From Hemileia vastatrix (lineage: Eukaryota > Basidiomycota > Pucciniomycetes > Pucciniales > Zaghouaniaceae): a DNA stretch of 64,000 bases. Each line of letters starts with the position of its first letter. Position 1 is the first letter of the stretch. The stretch spans positions 21,261,817-21,325,816 of the forward strand of contig JASXTE010000011.1 of assembly GCA_030280995.1 (NCBI GenBank), written 5' to 3'. The position numbers and the translations under genes are program-made. Under the pieces are notes generated by a model, which had not been told where the DNA came from, made no database searches, and saw only the letters and a list, made by a program, of their open reading frames with translations. Of this stretch, positions 12,588 to 25,239 are shown in pieces.

Positions 12588-15500
12588 AATTGGTATTTGA
12601 CCTTTGTGCCTCACTCATATTTATCATTTGATTGATTTTTGTCACCATTATGTTATTAATATTATAAGTATAGCAAAAACTCGTGTGCCCAACGCATACC
12701 GGGTGATGTTACACCTTTTATAATATTATTAAATAAAGGTAAAAAAATATGAAAATGATTTGTTTTAAAAAAAATAAATTGATATCCAAAAGCAATATGA
12801 GGGATAAAAAGGTAAAATTAAAGGGATCAAATATGAAATAAAAAATTATAGTAAAATTCCTGCCAGCAAGAGCAAGTAGACATGATGGGGTGAACGCCCA
12901 CCAGTGGCACTAAACTTGGAATATAATTTCTTTTTTGTAAAAATAAAAAAAAATCCACTTGAGCTTTACCAAAACTTCAGGATGACAATTTTGCTGTATC
13001 AAACAACTTCTAGTGCAATTATTGAAGAAAAATTCATTTTCATTGCAATAGAGAGAATTGATCACATCAGACTGCATGTGACCAAAAGTGTCCAGCACAA
13101 GTTCGGCCAAACTTGTGCTGGACACTTTTATGATGGAGAGTAGCTAGGGTGGAATTTTTTTTCAGTTCATCTGGTATTTCTTATGAACATGTCCACTGGT
13201 ATTTGATCTTTGTGCCTCACTCATATTTATCATTTGATTGATTTTTTGTCACCATTATGTTATTAATATTATAAGTATAGCAAAAACTCGTGTGCCCAAC
13301 GCATACCGGGTGATGTTACACCTTTTATAATATTATTAAATAAAGGTAAAAAAATATGAAAATGATTTGTTTTAAAAAAAATAAATTGATATCCAAAAGC
13401 AATATGAGGGATAAAAAGGTAAAATTAAAGGGATCAAATATGAAATAAAAAATTATAGTAAAATTCCTGCCAGCAAGAGCAAGTAGACATGATGGGGTGA
13501 ACGCCCACCAGTGGCACTAAACTTGGAATATAATTTCTTTTTTGTAAAAATAAAAAAAAATCCACTTGAGCTTTACCAAAACTTCAGGATGACAATTTTG
13601 CCGTATCAAACAACTTCTAGTGCAATTATTGAAGAAAAATTCATTTTCATTGCAATAGAGAGAATTGATCACATCAGACTGCATGTGACCAAAAGTGTCC
13701 AGCACAAGTTCGGCCAAACTTGTGCTGGACACTTCTATGATGGAGAGTGGCTTGGGTGGAATTTTTCTTCAGTTCCTTCATATTGTATTTCTCATAAAAA
13801 TGTCTACTGGTATTTTATCAGTCTGTATCATTCATATTTATCATCAAATTAATATTTTATCACTAATATATTATTAATTTTATTAGTATAGCAAAAACCT
13901 GTGTGCCAAATGCATACCAGGTGAACTTATACCTTCAATAATTTTTTAATAAAGACGTAAATAAATATTGAAATGATTAGTTTTACAAAAATTCAATAGA
14001 AATTTAAAAGTAAAAAGAGGAATAAAACAGTAAAATAAAAGTCAAAGAGTTCAAATATGAAAAAAATACTAGTAAAATTCTTGCTATCAAGAGCCAGTAG
14101 AGGTGTTAAAGCAAATGGGAGCCATCAGGGCTTAATTTTAATAAGTGACCTTCTCTTTAAAGATAAAAAATTATACACCTGATATTGGACAGAAAAGCAG
14201 GTGGATGATTCAGCTAAACCAAACTACTTCTAGTGAAATTTGATAATAAAACATTTTGTTGCCATACAGAGAATTGATCCCATCTGGCTGCACATGACCA
14301 AAAGTGTCCAGCACAAGTTTAGCCAAACTTGTGCTGGACACTTCTATGATGGAGAGTGGATGGGGTAAAATTATATTGAGTTCATCTAGTATTTCTTACA
14401 AAAATGTCTACTGGTATTTTATCTATGTACCTCACTCATAAATATCATTTGATTAATTTTTGGTCACCATAATATTTTTAATTTTATAAGTATAAAAAAA
14501 ACTCATGTGCCAAATGCATACCAGGTAATGTTACACCATTTATAGTATTATTAAACAAATGTATAAAAATATGAAAATAATTTATTTTAAAAATTATTAA
14601 TTGATATCCAAAAGAAATATGAGGAATAAAAAATTAAGTTAAAGGGATCAAATATGAAAAAATAAATCCAAGTATTATTCCTAATATCAAAGTCCAGTAG
14701 AGATGTTGAAGCAAATGAGAGCCATCAGGGATGAATTGTACTAAATTGACTGTTTTTTAAAGATAAAAATATGTGTACCTGTGGTTTGCATGAACTCTAG
14801 GTGGACAATTCAGCTATATCAAACTAAATCTATTGAATTTTCTTATCAAATGATTTTTTTCATTGCCATAGAGAGAATTGATACCATCTGACTACACCTT
14901 ACCAAAAGTGTCCAGCACAAGTTCTGCCAAACTTGTGCTGGACACTTTTATGATGGAGAGTAGCTAGGGTGCAGGTTAAAATATTTTTCACCTGAGGTTT
15001 GGAAAAACTTAAAGTGGATAATTCAACCATACCAAACTACTTCTAATGTAATTATTTAGCATTTTTTTAATTTCATTTCCACAAAGAGAATTGATCCCAT
15101 CTGACTGCACCTGAACAAAAGTGTCCAGCACAAGTTTGGCCAAACTTGTGCTGGAAACTTTTATGATGGACAGTAGCTAAGAGTAGCTGGGTGGAAGTGT
15201 TCCTCAGTACATCAGTTTTTTGTTTTTCACATTTCTATTGGTTTTTTATCTTTTTTTGTCATTCATATTTATCTTATAATTAATTTTTTTTCACCATATA
15301 TATTATTAATGTTTCTAGTATAGAAAAAACCTGCATGCCAAATGCAAAATTGGTGATGTTACACCTTTAATAATATTATTATATAAAGTTAAAAAAATAT
15401 GAATATGTTTAGTTTTTAAAAAAATAAATTGATATACAAAATTAAAAAGAGTAATAGAAAAAAAATAAAATAAATGGGATCAAATACAAAATAAAAAATA

Positions 15501-18500
15501 CAAGTAAAAATTTTACTATCAAGAGCCAGAAGTGGTGTTGGGACAGTTGGGGACCCCTAGGTCAAGACTCGGTCTAAACTTCCTTTTATGTATAGCTAAA
15601 AAATTTTGAACTGAGGTTTGGACAGACTTCCAGGGGACAATTTTTCAATATTAAACATTCTTTACTTCAATAATTTAGTGAAATATCATTTTCATTGCCA
15701 TTGAGAGAATTTATCTCATATGACTTCATGCAACCAAAAGTGTCCAGCACAAGTTCGGCCAAACTTGTGCTGGACACTTTTATAATTGAGAGTAGGCATA
15801 CAGCAAATCTTCTTAAACTCAAAAGGGATTTCTTATAAATATTTCAATTGGTATTTGATCTTTCAGTGTCATTTAAATTTACCATTTGATTAATTTTTTG
15901 TCATCATTATATTATTAATGTTATTACTATAGTAATAACTTGTGTGAAAAATTCATACCAGGTGGTGTTCCACCTCTAATCATATATTATTAAATAAAGG
16001 TATAAGAGTATAAAAAATTTCTTATTTTAGAAATTAAAAATTGATATCCAAAGTAATATGAGCAATAAAAAAGTAAAATAAAAGGGATCAAATAATAAAA
16101 AAAAGCTAATGAAAATTCCCACAATCAATAACAAGTAGGGGTGTTAGATCAAATGTGCACCACCAGGGCTAAACTTGGACTATATTTTCATTTTTGTTAA
16201 GCCAAAGAAAGTGTCCTGATGAGTTTTGAAAAATCATCAGGAGGACATTTTGGCAATATCAAACTACTTATTGTGCAATGATTGAGCAAAATGTCATTTT
16301 CATTTCCATAGAGTAAATTTATCCCATCTGACTGCATGCAACCAAAAGTTTCCAGCACAAGTTTGGCCGAACTTATGCTGGACACTTTTATGATGGTGAT
16401 TATCTAGGGTGCAGGTCTTCTTCAGTTCATCAGGTATTCCTTATAAACAAATCCACTTGTATATGATCTTTCTGTGTCATTCATATTTATCATTTGATTC
16501 ATTGTTTTTCACCATTATACTATTAATGGTATTAGTATTGAAAAAACTTTTAAGCCAAATGCATACTGGAAGATGCTACATCTTTCATAATCTTATTAAA
16601 TAAAAGTAAAAAAAATATGAAAAGTATTAGTTTTACAATAAATAAATTGATATTTGAAAGCAAAAAGAGGAATAAAAAAGTAAAATAAAAGTGATTAAAT
16701 ATGAAATTAAACATTCAAATAAAATATCTGCCATCAAAGATAATTTGAGTTTTCAGACCAAATTTGCACCACCAGTTCTAGATTTGGAATTTTTTTTTCT
16801 TTTTTTTAAAATTCATAAAAGTGTCCACCCGAGGTTTTCCAAAAAATCAGGAGGATAGTCTAGCAGTATAAAGCTACTTCTTGTGAAATGATTGAGCAAA
16901 AATTCATTTTAACTTCCATTGAGTAAATTTATCCCATCTGACTGCATGAAACCAAAATTTTCCAGCACAAGCTCAGCTGAAATTGTGCTGGACACTTTTA
17001 TGATGGAGAGTAGCTAGGGTGCAAGTCTCCTTCAGTTAATCTTATATTCATTTTAAAAATGTCAATGGGTATTTGATCTTTCTGTGTCATCCATATTTAT
17101 TATTTGATTATTTTTTAGTCACCATTATATTATTAATGTTTTTAGTATAGCAAAAACATGTGTAATGAATAAAAACTGGGTGATTTTACAATTTTAATAA
17201 TGTAATATAATAAATGTAAAAAAATTTGAAAGTTATCAGTTTTACCAAAATAAAATTGATATTTAAAAGCTAAAGGATAAATAAGAGGGTAAGATTGAAA
17301 TTAAAGAGATCAAACATGAAATAAAGATATTAAGTATAATTTCTGCTATCATGAGCCAGTAGAGGCTTCAGAAAAAATGGGCACCATCATAGATTAACAT
17401 GGATCAAATTTACTTTTTACCAATGGAAAAAATTGTCTACCTTAGGTTTGGACAAACTTCCAGGGGACAATTTGTCCATATAAAACTACTTTCAGTGCAA
17501 TGATGGAGTGATAATTCAGTCTCATTTCCATAAAAAGAATTTATTGCTTCTGACGGCATGCAACCAAAAGTGTCCAGCACAAGTTTAGCCAAACTTGTGC
17601 TGGACACTTTTATCATGAAGAGTAGCCAGGGTGCACGTCATTTTAAATCATCTGAAATTTCTTATAAACATTTCCACTGTTATTAAATCTTTGTGCCTCA
17701 CTAATATTTATCAATTGATTAATTTTTTGTCACCATTATATTATTAATATTATCAGTATAGCGAAAATTGTGTGCCAAATGAATACTGGTTTATTTTACA
17801 CCTTTTATAATATTATTAAATAAAGGTAAAAAAATATGAAAATGATTTATTTTACAAAAAATAAACTTCTATCCAAAAGTAATATGAGAGGAATAAAGTA
17901 AAATAAAAGAAATCAAAGATGAAAATTAAAATCCAAGTTAAATTCCTGCCACAAACAGAAAAAAGAGATGATGAATCAAATTAGCACAATCAGGGCTAAA
18001 CTTACACTAATTTTCTTTTTTGTAAAAATAAAAAAAAATCCACTTGAGCTTTACCAAAACTTCAGCATGAAAATTTTTCCATATCAAACTACTTCTAGTG
18101 TAATTTTATATCAAAAATTTATCTTCATTTCAATAGAGAGAATATCTCCCATCTGACTGCACCTGACCATAAGTGTCCAGAACAAGTTCGGCCGAACTTG
18201 TGCTGGACACTTTTATGATGGAGAGTAGCTAGGGTAGAATTTTTCTTCAGTTCATCTAGTATTTCTTACAAACATGTCTACTGGTATTTTATATTTGTTC
18301 CTCACTCATCAATATCATTTGATTAATTTTTGGTTGCCATTATATTATTAAATTTATAAGTATAGAAAAAACTCATGTGCCAAATGCATACCAGGTGATG
18401 TTATGCCATTTATAATATTATTAAATAAATGTATGAAAATATGAAAATAGTTCATTTTAAAAATTATTAATTGATATCCAAAAGCAATATTAGGAATAAA

Positions 18501-20030
18501 AAATTAAGTTAAAGGGATCAAATATGAAAAAAGAAATCCAAGTAATATTCCTACTATCAAAGGCCAGTAGAGGTGTTGAAGCGAATGAGAGCCATCAGGG
18601 ATAAATTGTACTAAATTGACTTTTTTTTATAGATGAAAAATTGTGCACCTGTGGTTTGGATGAAATCTAGGTAGAAAATTTGTCTATGTAAAACTACTTC
18701 TAGTGAAGTTTTTTATCAAATAATTTTTTTCATTGCCATAGTGAGAATTGATCTCATATGACTGCAACTGACCAGAAGTGTCCAGCACAAGTTTGGCCGA
18801 ACTTGTACTGGACACTTTTTTGATGGTGAGTATCTAGGGTGCAGCTCTTCTTCAGTGCAACTGGTATTTTTTTAAAACATATCCACTGGTATTTGATCTT
18901 TCTGTATTATTAATATTTTATCATTTGATCAAGTTTTTGTTACCAGTATATTATTATTTTTATTAGTATAGCAAAAAAACATGTGCTGAATGCTTACAGG
19001 GTGATGTTAAACCTTTAATAATTTTATTAAATACAGGTAAAAAATTATGAAAATGATTTGTTTTACATAAAATTAATTGATATCTAAAAGAAAAAAAGGG
19101 ATAAAAAGAAATAGGTTGAATAATAGGGATTTTATATGAAATTCAAAATTCAAGCTAAATGCCTACTTTCAAGGCTCAGAAGAGGTGTTGGATAAAATGG
19201 GCATCATCAGGAATAAAATTGTACTTAATTTGATTTTTTTAAAAACTAAATGAAGTTTTCAACTGATTTTTTTCCAATATTTAGTTGGACACTTTGTCTA
19301 TATCAAATAACTTCTAGTACCATGATTCACCAAATTAAATCCTCATTTCCATATGCAGAATTGATCCCATATGGCTGGACCAGGCCAAAGGTGTCAACCA
19401 CAAGTTTGAGAATACTTCTGGTGGACACTTTTATGATGGACAGTAGTAGGGTGCAAGTCTTCTTTAGTTAATCTAGTACTCCTCATAAACATTTCCAACT
19501 TATTTTTGGCCAAAATTCAGGTGGAAAGTTTGTCCATATAAGATTACTTCTAATGCCATGATTGACTAAAAATTGATTCTCATTTCCATATAAAGAGTTG
19601 ATCCCATATGACTGGATCTGGAAAAAGTGTCACCACAATTTTTGATAAACTTAAGTTTGAAAATTTTATGATGGAAAGTAATTGCAAGTCTTCTTTATTT
19701 CATCAAGTAATCCTCATAAAAATTACCACCTGTATTTTGGCCAAACTTCAGGTGGAAACTTTGGCCATATTAAATTATTTCTAGTTCCATGTTGATAAAA
19801 AACTGATACTTATTGCCATATATAGATATTAAACCCATCAGACTGTGCCTTTCCAAAAGTGTCTACCTGAATTATGTCTACACCTCAGTTGGACACTTTT
19901 ATGATGCAGAGTAGCTAGGGCAAAAGTATTCTTCAGTTAATTTGGTATTCATAATAAATTTATCCTCCTGAAGTTTAGCCTAACTTCAGGTAGACAATTT
20001 TGGAAAGCACCAGTTAGTCACTATCCATCA
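12588..20030 (+). repeat. ~607-bp tandem satellite array with a 46-bp palindrome in each unit
   Basis: Units share a fixed order: GTATTTGATCTTT, a run of AT-rich blocks, ATCCCATCTGACTGCA, then an inverted repeat with 20-bp arms AAAAGTGTCCAGCACAAGTT around a 6-bp loop (CGGCCA, TAGCCA, TGGCCA, CTGCCA or CGGCCG), then TATGATGGAGAG. Palindromes start at 13084, 13691, 14300, 14904, 15117, 15736, 16344, 16954, 17566, 18169 and 18774: spacing 603-619 bp except one 213-bp step. Degenerate ones follow near 19386, 19620, 19855 and 20030 at shorter spacing. The units at 12588-13195 and 13196-13800 are nearly identical, a recent duplication; the others are much more diverged. Confidence 0.85.
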
Positions 20031-20035
20031 AAAAA

Positions 20036-20230
20036 GTGTTCACCAAAATTTTGGCTAAACTTGTGGTGGACCCCTTTGATCAGCCACAGTCAGATGAGAT
20101 CAACTCTTTAGATGGAAATAAGGATTATGTTTTGGTCAATCATGGAAATAGAAGTAGTGTGATGTGGCCAAATTATCCCCTGAAGGTCAGACAAACCTCA
20201 CAAGGACAATTTTTAGCAGGGAGTAACTGA
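20036..20230 (-). repeat. Inverted terminal unit of the satellite
   Basis: After the last degenerate palindrome the sequence reads as the reverse complement of a unit: the CATCTGACTG block, the start-of-arm sequences and the AACTTCAGG/GGACAATTT blocks appear on the minus strand. The array thus ends in a head-to-head junction centred near 20055. A 64-codon frame over this stretch is not a gene. From 20231 to 20758 I see nothing recognisable. Confidence 0.6.
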
Positions 20231-20758
20231 GAAAAATCCATTTATCAGAAGGAAAATCTTTTATTGGATAGATGCCAAGGTTTCATACTTGTGTATTATG
20301 GTCAGTATTAATTTTGAAAGTGTCTGTCCAAGCAATTTCATTGCCCATCATGACACATTATGTTTTAAATGTTTCAAACTGCGTGATACAGTATTAAAGT
20401 GTCACATAGTATAATTAAGTTCTATTAAGTGCCCTCCTATGATGCCTAAATTTATAATTTAATATCTTACATAATAATTTTTTTTATATAAATTCATCAA
20501 TATTTTATTTTATTATCAAATTTAATAGAGCAAGTATCCTGAATTATTATATATGCATAAGCTTAGGTTAGATTAATTTGTGCTCAATTCGTGCCCAACA
20601 GAGGACTAAAATCAAGTTCTGGAGGATCAACTTGTGCATAATTTGGAATCAGTTGATATTCTGCCTATAATCAATCTGAGAATAAATGTACTTCCAATAC
20701 AATTTTGTATATTTTTATAAAGTGAGAATAACCCTGGAATAATAAGAGACACTCTGGA

Positions 20759-20808
20759 TTTCAAATAGAGAGGATTGCTAGCAGTTCAACCCTAGATTTC
20801 CCGTGGTG
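20759..20808 (-). repeat. D1 right terminal inverted repeat
   Basis: It ends AGATTTCCCGTGGTG and mirrors 11345-11394. The internal palindrome is kept except in the segment after CTAGCA. AAG follows directly. Confidence 0.8.
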
Positions 20809-21599
20809 AAGTCCTTCAAATGGATCCCAATGTCCATCAAGTATAGTTTCTCCATCTTTAGAAATAGATACTTTCCAATCAGGACTAGTTGATTCATGGC
20901 AGCCAAGCTTGATGAATGGACCAATACTAATGAGATGCTGATTTATTTGAGGAACATGGAGACAGTTTGTGAGAGTAATGACTTCTCTAGGAGTAACAAA
21001 TTTAACATAAATGGAACCATGACTATTTCCCAAGTTTTATTGGCTTTTGGAATGGACAAAATTTTTTGAACTGTCAGTCATGTATAAACATATGGATTGT
21101 TTCTCTACTATCAAAAAAAAATGAGATTTCCAAAACCATGATTATTTGAACAGGTCTTAAAATTTTTAGTAAGGCCATAACTGAAATTTGCATGAACTTC
21201 TGATTCATTTGCTGAAATATTTTGAGAAACAGCACATGATTTCTTATTTTTTGGGTGAAGCTGAAAACAATTTTCTTCAGTGTGTGTAGTTTCTGGATTA
21301 TGTTTTCCATTTCCAAAAATTGGAAATTTGGGCTTATCAGAGTTTTTAGTGGTGGTAGTGAGGGTTGAATTTTCAGTAGCATCAGATTCCACTTTGATGG
21401 TAAGCCAAGCAAGTTTCAAGAGAAGATTATGAACAGAAAGTTTTTAAAGAGAAACTTCTGAGAAATAAAGAATAAGTGCTTTGTGAGTCTGATATGATTT
21501 GGTGTGCTTCATGTTTTCCTTCAACAGAAACTCCTAATGCCCCAAGCTCATTATTTTGAGTCCTTAATTCATTAATAAAACTTTTAAGGCCTTTATTGT
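20809..21599 (-). pseudogene. gag: Copia gag C-terminus and protease
   Basis: Read on the minus strand: gag C-terminal residues (21599-21427, INELRTQNNELGALGVS), a degenerate zinc-knuckle region (21419-21111) with NGKHNPETTHTEENCFQLHP, typical of rust Copia gag, then the protease with a decayed active site (FFDSRETIHMFIHD, where DSGAxxHM is usual) and the post-protease block ending in FEGL at the D1 junction. Frameshifts near 21430 and 21110 break it. The N-terminal gag part lies beyond Gypsy-B at 41841-42218. Confidence 0.7.
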
Positions 21600-22515
21600 T
21601 GTGGTCTTCCAACATTGGCAGGGGCCTTTGTTGTGTGATTTGGCGCTGTTTGTGCATGTCTTAATTGACATCTGTTGAAGAATTGGGTATTTTTCTGGTT
21701 TTATTCCGTGGATATTGGGTCTGCAGGTATGTGGGTACTACCATTGGATAGCCCCGGTTTTTCTCTATATTTCATGTCCTTCAGACATTTTTCATATTCT
21801 AAGTTTTAAGGGGTCATTTCCTCATTTTTCATTTAAAAAGATAGCTGTTTAATTTTGTTTTTTGTGTTTTACGGGCTAACCTTAAGTCTTAGGGTTAAGT
21901 ACTTAGTACCATTGGATAGGACTAATTTAGCTCTATATTTCATGTCTCAATGCTGTTATAGTGAAATTCCGTGTTTTAAAGGTTTTAGTAGTTGTAGATA
22001 ATTTTTCTAAGTAGATTAGGTGTTTTTATTGGTTTTCTGGCTTCAGGGAGGCCTGGCCGCTTCAGGCGGCGCCTCCGTAGCTAATTTTTCTAAGTAGATT
22101 AGGTGTTTTTATTGGTTTTCTGGCTTCAGGGAGGCCGGGCCTCTTCAGGTGGCGCCTCCGACGTCGGGTGGCCCGCCCGCCTCTGTTTTAGAAGGTTGGG
22201 GAGCGCTTCTGAAGGGTTTTTATTCAATTTGGCGGGTACAGGCGCCAAATTTGTGGGTGTGCATGGGCTCTTAGATAGTGGTCTGTGTGTACATAGTGAA
22301 TAAGACAGTTTTGGGCAACCTTAATTATCATACAACCATCTGGAGGTGATATCATTGTTCCTCACTCAGTTTTCACTGTTTTTGGCCACAATTGGCTGTT
22401 TTTGTTGCAAGGTTAGTTCTTCATTTAACTCAACATTGGCAACTGTTTTCTCTGTTATAGTCTTGCAAGCTATTGCAAGTATCATTGCTCTCTCTGGTGT
22501 GGATTTGCAGCCTAC
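21600..22515 (+). repeat. 5' LTR of Gypsy-B, first part
   Basis: It starts TGTGGTCTTCCAACATTGG and continues to the D2 insertion after GCAGCCTAC. An 83-bp direct duplication (21994-22076 and 22077-22159) around the GC-rich GGCGCCTCC segment is missing from the 3' LTR, so it arose after integration or was lost from the partner. Confidence 0.85.
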
Positions 22516-22868
22516 CACAGGGGGAAAAAAAGGAGGACTGGTAGGGGAGTCATTTTTTTGAATTTTGGACTAACCTTGTTGTAACCTGGTTATAATTCTG
22601 GGTAGGCTTAAACTCATCTTTTTTACAAATTTTTGATGCTATATACAGGTCTGATGCATGATAAAAGTAAAGAAGTTTATCTCATTTCTTTAAAATAGAC
22701 CATTATTAATTTTTTCAATTTCATTTCTTAATATATGCTCTGATAATTTTTTTTATTAATTTATATCAAATTTTCGGCCACTTTAAAGTATATTTTTTTG
22801 ACTATTATAGACTTCTTAAGTTCCAAAAAATATTTATATTTGTTCAACTCTTTTTTTTACACATATTA

Positions 22869-24545
22869 GGGGGTGTCAGTTCTGGCAAATCCACACTTAA
22901 CTTAAGTGCGGATTTCAAACCAAATCAGCATTACAAATCAGCACTTAAATTTTGCAAAAAAGTCACTTATTTCAAAAAAGGGTGTCAGTTATGAACTCAA
23001 ATCAGCACTTTTTTCCCGTTTTTTTTCACAACCACATTTTGGCCACAAAACATCCCTTCCTTTCTTACCCCATCCCTGTCACATGTGACACACTGACCTT
23101 CCTCCCTACCTACCCATCAATCCTTGGCACACACTCCTTCCTGACATTTTCAATATTTTGACCAGGCATGTTTACATTCTTTTTTACTTATTTCTTCTAC
23201 TTCTGAATCTTTTTTCTATGGGTGTCAGTTCTGACCTCAAATCAGCACTTTTTTCGTGATTTTTTTTTTCAAAACCACATGTTGGCCACATCATCCCTTT
23301 CTTTCCCATACCATTTTGTACTCTCCAAATGTCCTCTTTGTGTACTTCATTCACTTGGGTTGGTATTTTGGTTTGTTGCATATTCATTTTTTTTGGAATT
23401 TATGGTGAAAATTTTTTTCTGGATGGCTCATTGGTTTTCTTTCACCAGCTCAACATGAAATCGCATATTTTCTGAAATTGCATATTTTGTCAGTGATTTT
23501 TTTTTTCATTCATCCCTCATATCCTTTTCCTATTCTTCTCCAACATCCCTCAAACAATTTGGTTTCATTCATTTTGTCATCTCATCTCTCCATGTAAGTC
23601 ACTTTATTCTTTTTTTTGATTTTTTGATTACTAATTATAATTTTTTTTGTTTTTTTCTGTTTGTTTTATTTTTTTTATCTAAATTTTTTTGTAAGTGGTT
23701 ATTTTGGATTTCAATGGTATAATTAACCTTTTTTTTCTCTCCCTCTTTACTTTCTTTTTTAGCTCCATCACCCTACTCTTCATCCCTCCTTGGCATGGTC
23801 ATTATCCCCCCTTTCCCTTATTTCACTTTTTTTTGGCTCCATTTCATTGAAACACATACATTGCACATTCTTTATGCATTTCACTTACTCCATATTCAAT
23901 TTCCCCACAATTCCAACATCAATCTTTCTCACTCTATTTTTCCTACTTTTCAATCAAGGTAAGTTTCATCTCCTTTTTTTCATGCCTATATGTTATCTCA
24001 TTCCTTTTATGAAAATTTCATACTTAAATATATGTATGACTCTTATCTGGATAACAGTGAACTTATAAAACTCCTTTTGATCTCAACTTCATTACCACTT
24101 TTCAAGTTTTTGTAAAATTTTGAAAATCAGACTCAGAATTAGGGTTAGGTTTATTCAAATATAATGTACTTTTTACTGAAGATTCTCCTGAAGGCTACCT
24201 TTCATTTCCCACAAACAGATTTGAATTTGATTCAGTGGTTGCTGAGATATTGACTGTTAAAGTTGAGCCTTTTTTTTCCCAATTTAAATTTTTATTTCAT
24301 TTTTTTATGTAACAAATTAGGGTTAGGTTTATTTAAATCACATGTCCTTTAACTGAAGATTCTACTAAAGCATATCTTTCATTTCCCACAAACAGGTTTG
24401 AATTAGGTTCAGTGGTTGCTGAGATTTTGACCTTTGAAGTTGAGCCTTTTTTCCAAATTTCACTTGTCTTATTTCACATTTTTATATTGCATATTTAGAG
24501 GATAAGGATTCTGAAACTCTTATATGATTATTATCTAGGAATTTC
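22869..24545. repeat. D3 left arm: terminal repeat, direct duplications, no clear gene
   Basis: The start motif GGTGTCAGTTNTG recurs at 22981 and 23221 with about 65 bp of following similarity (CTCAAATCAGCACTTTTTT...TTGGCCA). Two copies of a ~135-bp segment start at 24138 and 24316 (ATTAGGGTTAGGTTTATT ... GTTGAGCCTTTTTT). Adjacent AAGTGCGGATTT inverted motifs could fold. Pyrimidine-rich frames between 23500 and 24100 show no recognisable protein. Confidence 0.45.
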
Positions 24546-25184
24546 AATTATATAGGCATATATTCGTTGCTCAAGAATATCACTAAAGATCAAAAAGATG
24601 AAGATTTTCGCTTATGGGACACTCTACCTTCCTTTAACTCTTTTCTTGCTCTTCGACTCAAAAAGCACTGTAATAAAGCATTTGAAAAAAATCATGAACT
24701 TGCAACCAAATTTGGAATACCGAATTGGTGTGACTCCTAATGGGAAGATATCAGCCACGAATATCTTTTATTTTCTAATGTTATTATCACTCATTCTGGA
24801 TTTCACAATAAAATTCACACCGATACCAAGGACAACAATTTTCTTACTTTTGGTATATTCTCATATATCAAACCGATTACTGGCCAACCAATACAATCTC
24901 CAGCTAAAATCAAATTACATGGTTTATATTTTCCAGACCACTGGTGCATCATTGATTTTGGTTTGGGAAATGGTATCATCGAAACTATTTGGAATTCTTC
25001 TAAGGATAATCATCAAACAACCAAAGCTCCTCCTGGTTTGGAATCCTGTCAAGATTTAACACATTTTGGTTGCTCATTTCAAATCAGTCATAAGTTGATT
25101 CAAAGAATCAATAAGGTAATGAAAGAAGGTAAAGTTAATCGATTTAAAAAAACTTTATTTAGATCCAAAAAGTATGGGGATTAG
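24546..25184 (+). pseudogene. TET/JBP-like 2OG-Fe(II) oxygenase, nearly open, in D3
   Basis: The frame runs from about 24546 to TAG at 25184 with a single in-frame TAA (after NWCDS; the E copy has a Gln-type codon region there). It contains EYLLFSNVIITHSGFHNK, the iron ligand motif H-T-D, FLTFGIFSYI, HGLYFPDHWCIIDF, a distal NHQTT histidine and THFGCSFQIS. This order matches the fungal TET/JBP-like oxygenases known to expand with transposons, which oxidise 5-methylcytosine or thymine in characterised relatives. The N-terminal exon is not seen; a TATCTAG acceptor-like site precedes the frame at about 24537. The assignment rests on motif resemblance. Confidence 0.6.
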
Positions 25185-25239
25185 AGTTGTCATCGAAAAT
25201 TTTATATTTTTTCGTAAATTTTTAATAAATATTTTTTAT

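Larger units (their letters stand above)
11345..20808. mobile_element. D1: CACTA-like DNA transposon without transposase, filled with satellite
   Basis: A 9464-bp insertion in the Copia element. Its ends are 50-bp inverted repeats (about 45 of 50 positions match) beginning CACCACGGGAAATCT, flanked by AAG on both sides (11342-11344 and 20809-20811). Termini starting CAC with a 3-bp duplication fit the CACTA/EnSpm superfamily. I find no transposase: the interior is an ATGCAT-rich AT block, the ~607-bp palindromic satellite array, and 0.5 kb of unrecognised sequence. It must have been mobilised in trans, if the superfamily call is right. Confidence 0.75.

Noticed and set aside
13511..13877. Frames of 60-113 codons repeated in the satellite (also 12904-13143 and others)
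   Set aside because: They recur with the 607-bp unit, occur on both strands, and change with unit divergence; they are satellite sequence, not genes.
12588..20030. CRISPR-like regular repeats
   Set aside because: The unit is ~607 bp with diverged copies in a eukaryotic transposon; there are no short repeats with unique spacers and no cas genes.
24138..24330. TTAGGGTTAGG, resembling telomere repeats
   Set aside because: Only two short occurrences, each part of a ~178-bp direct duplication in D3; no array.
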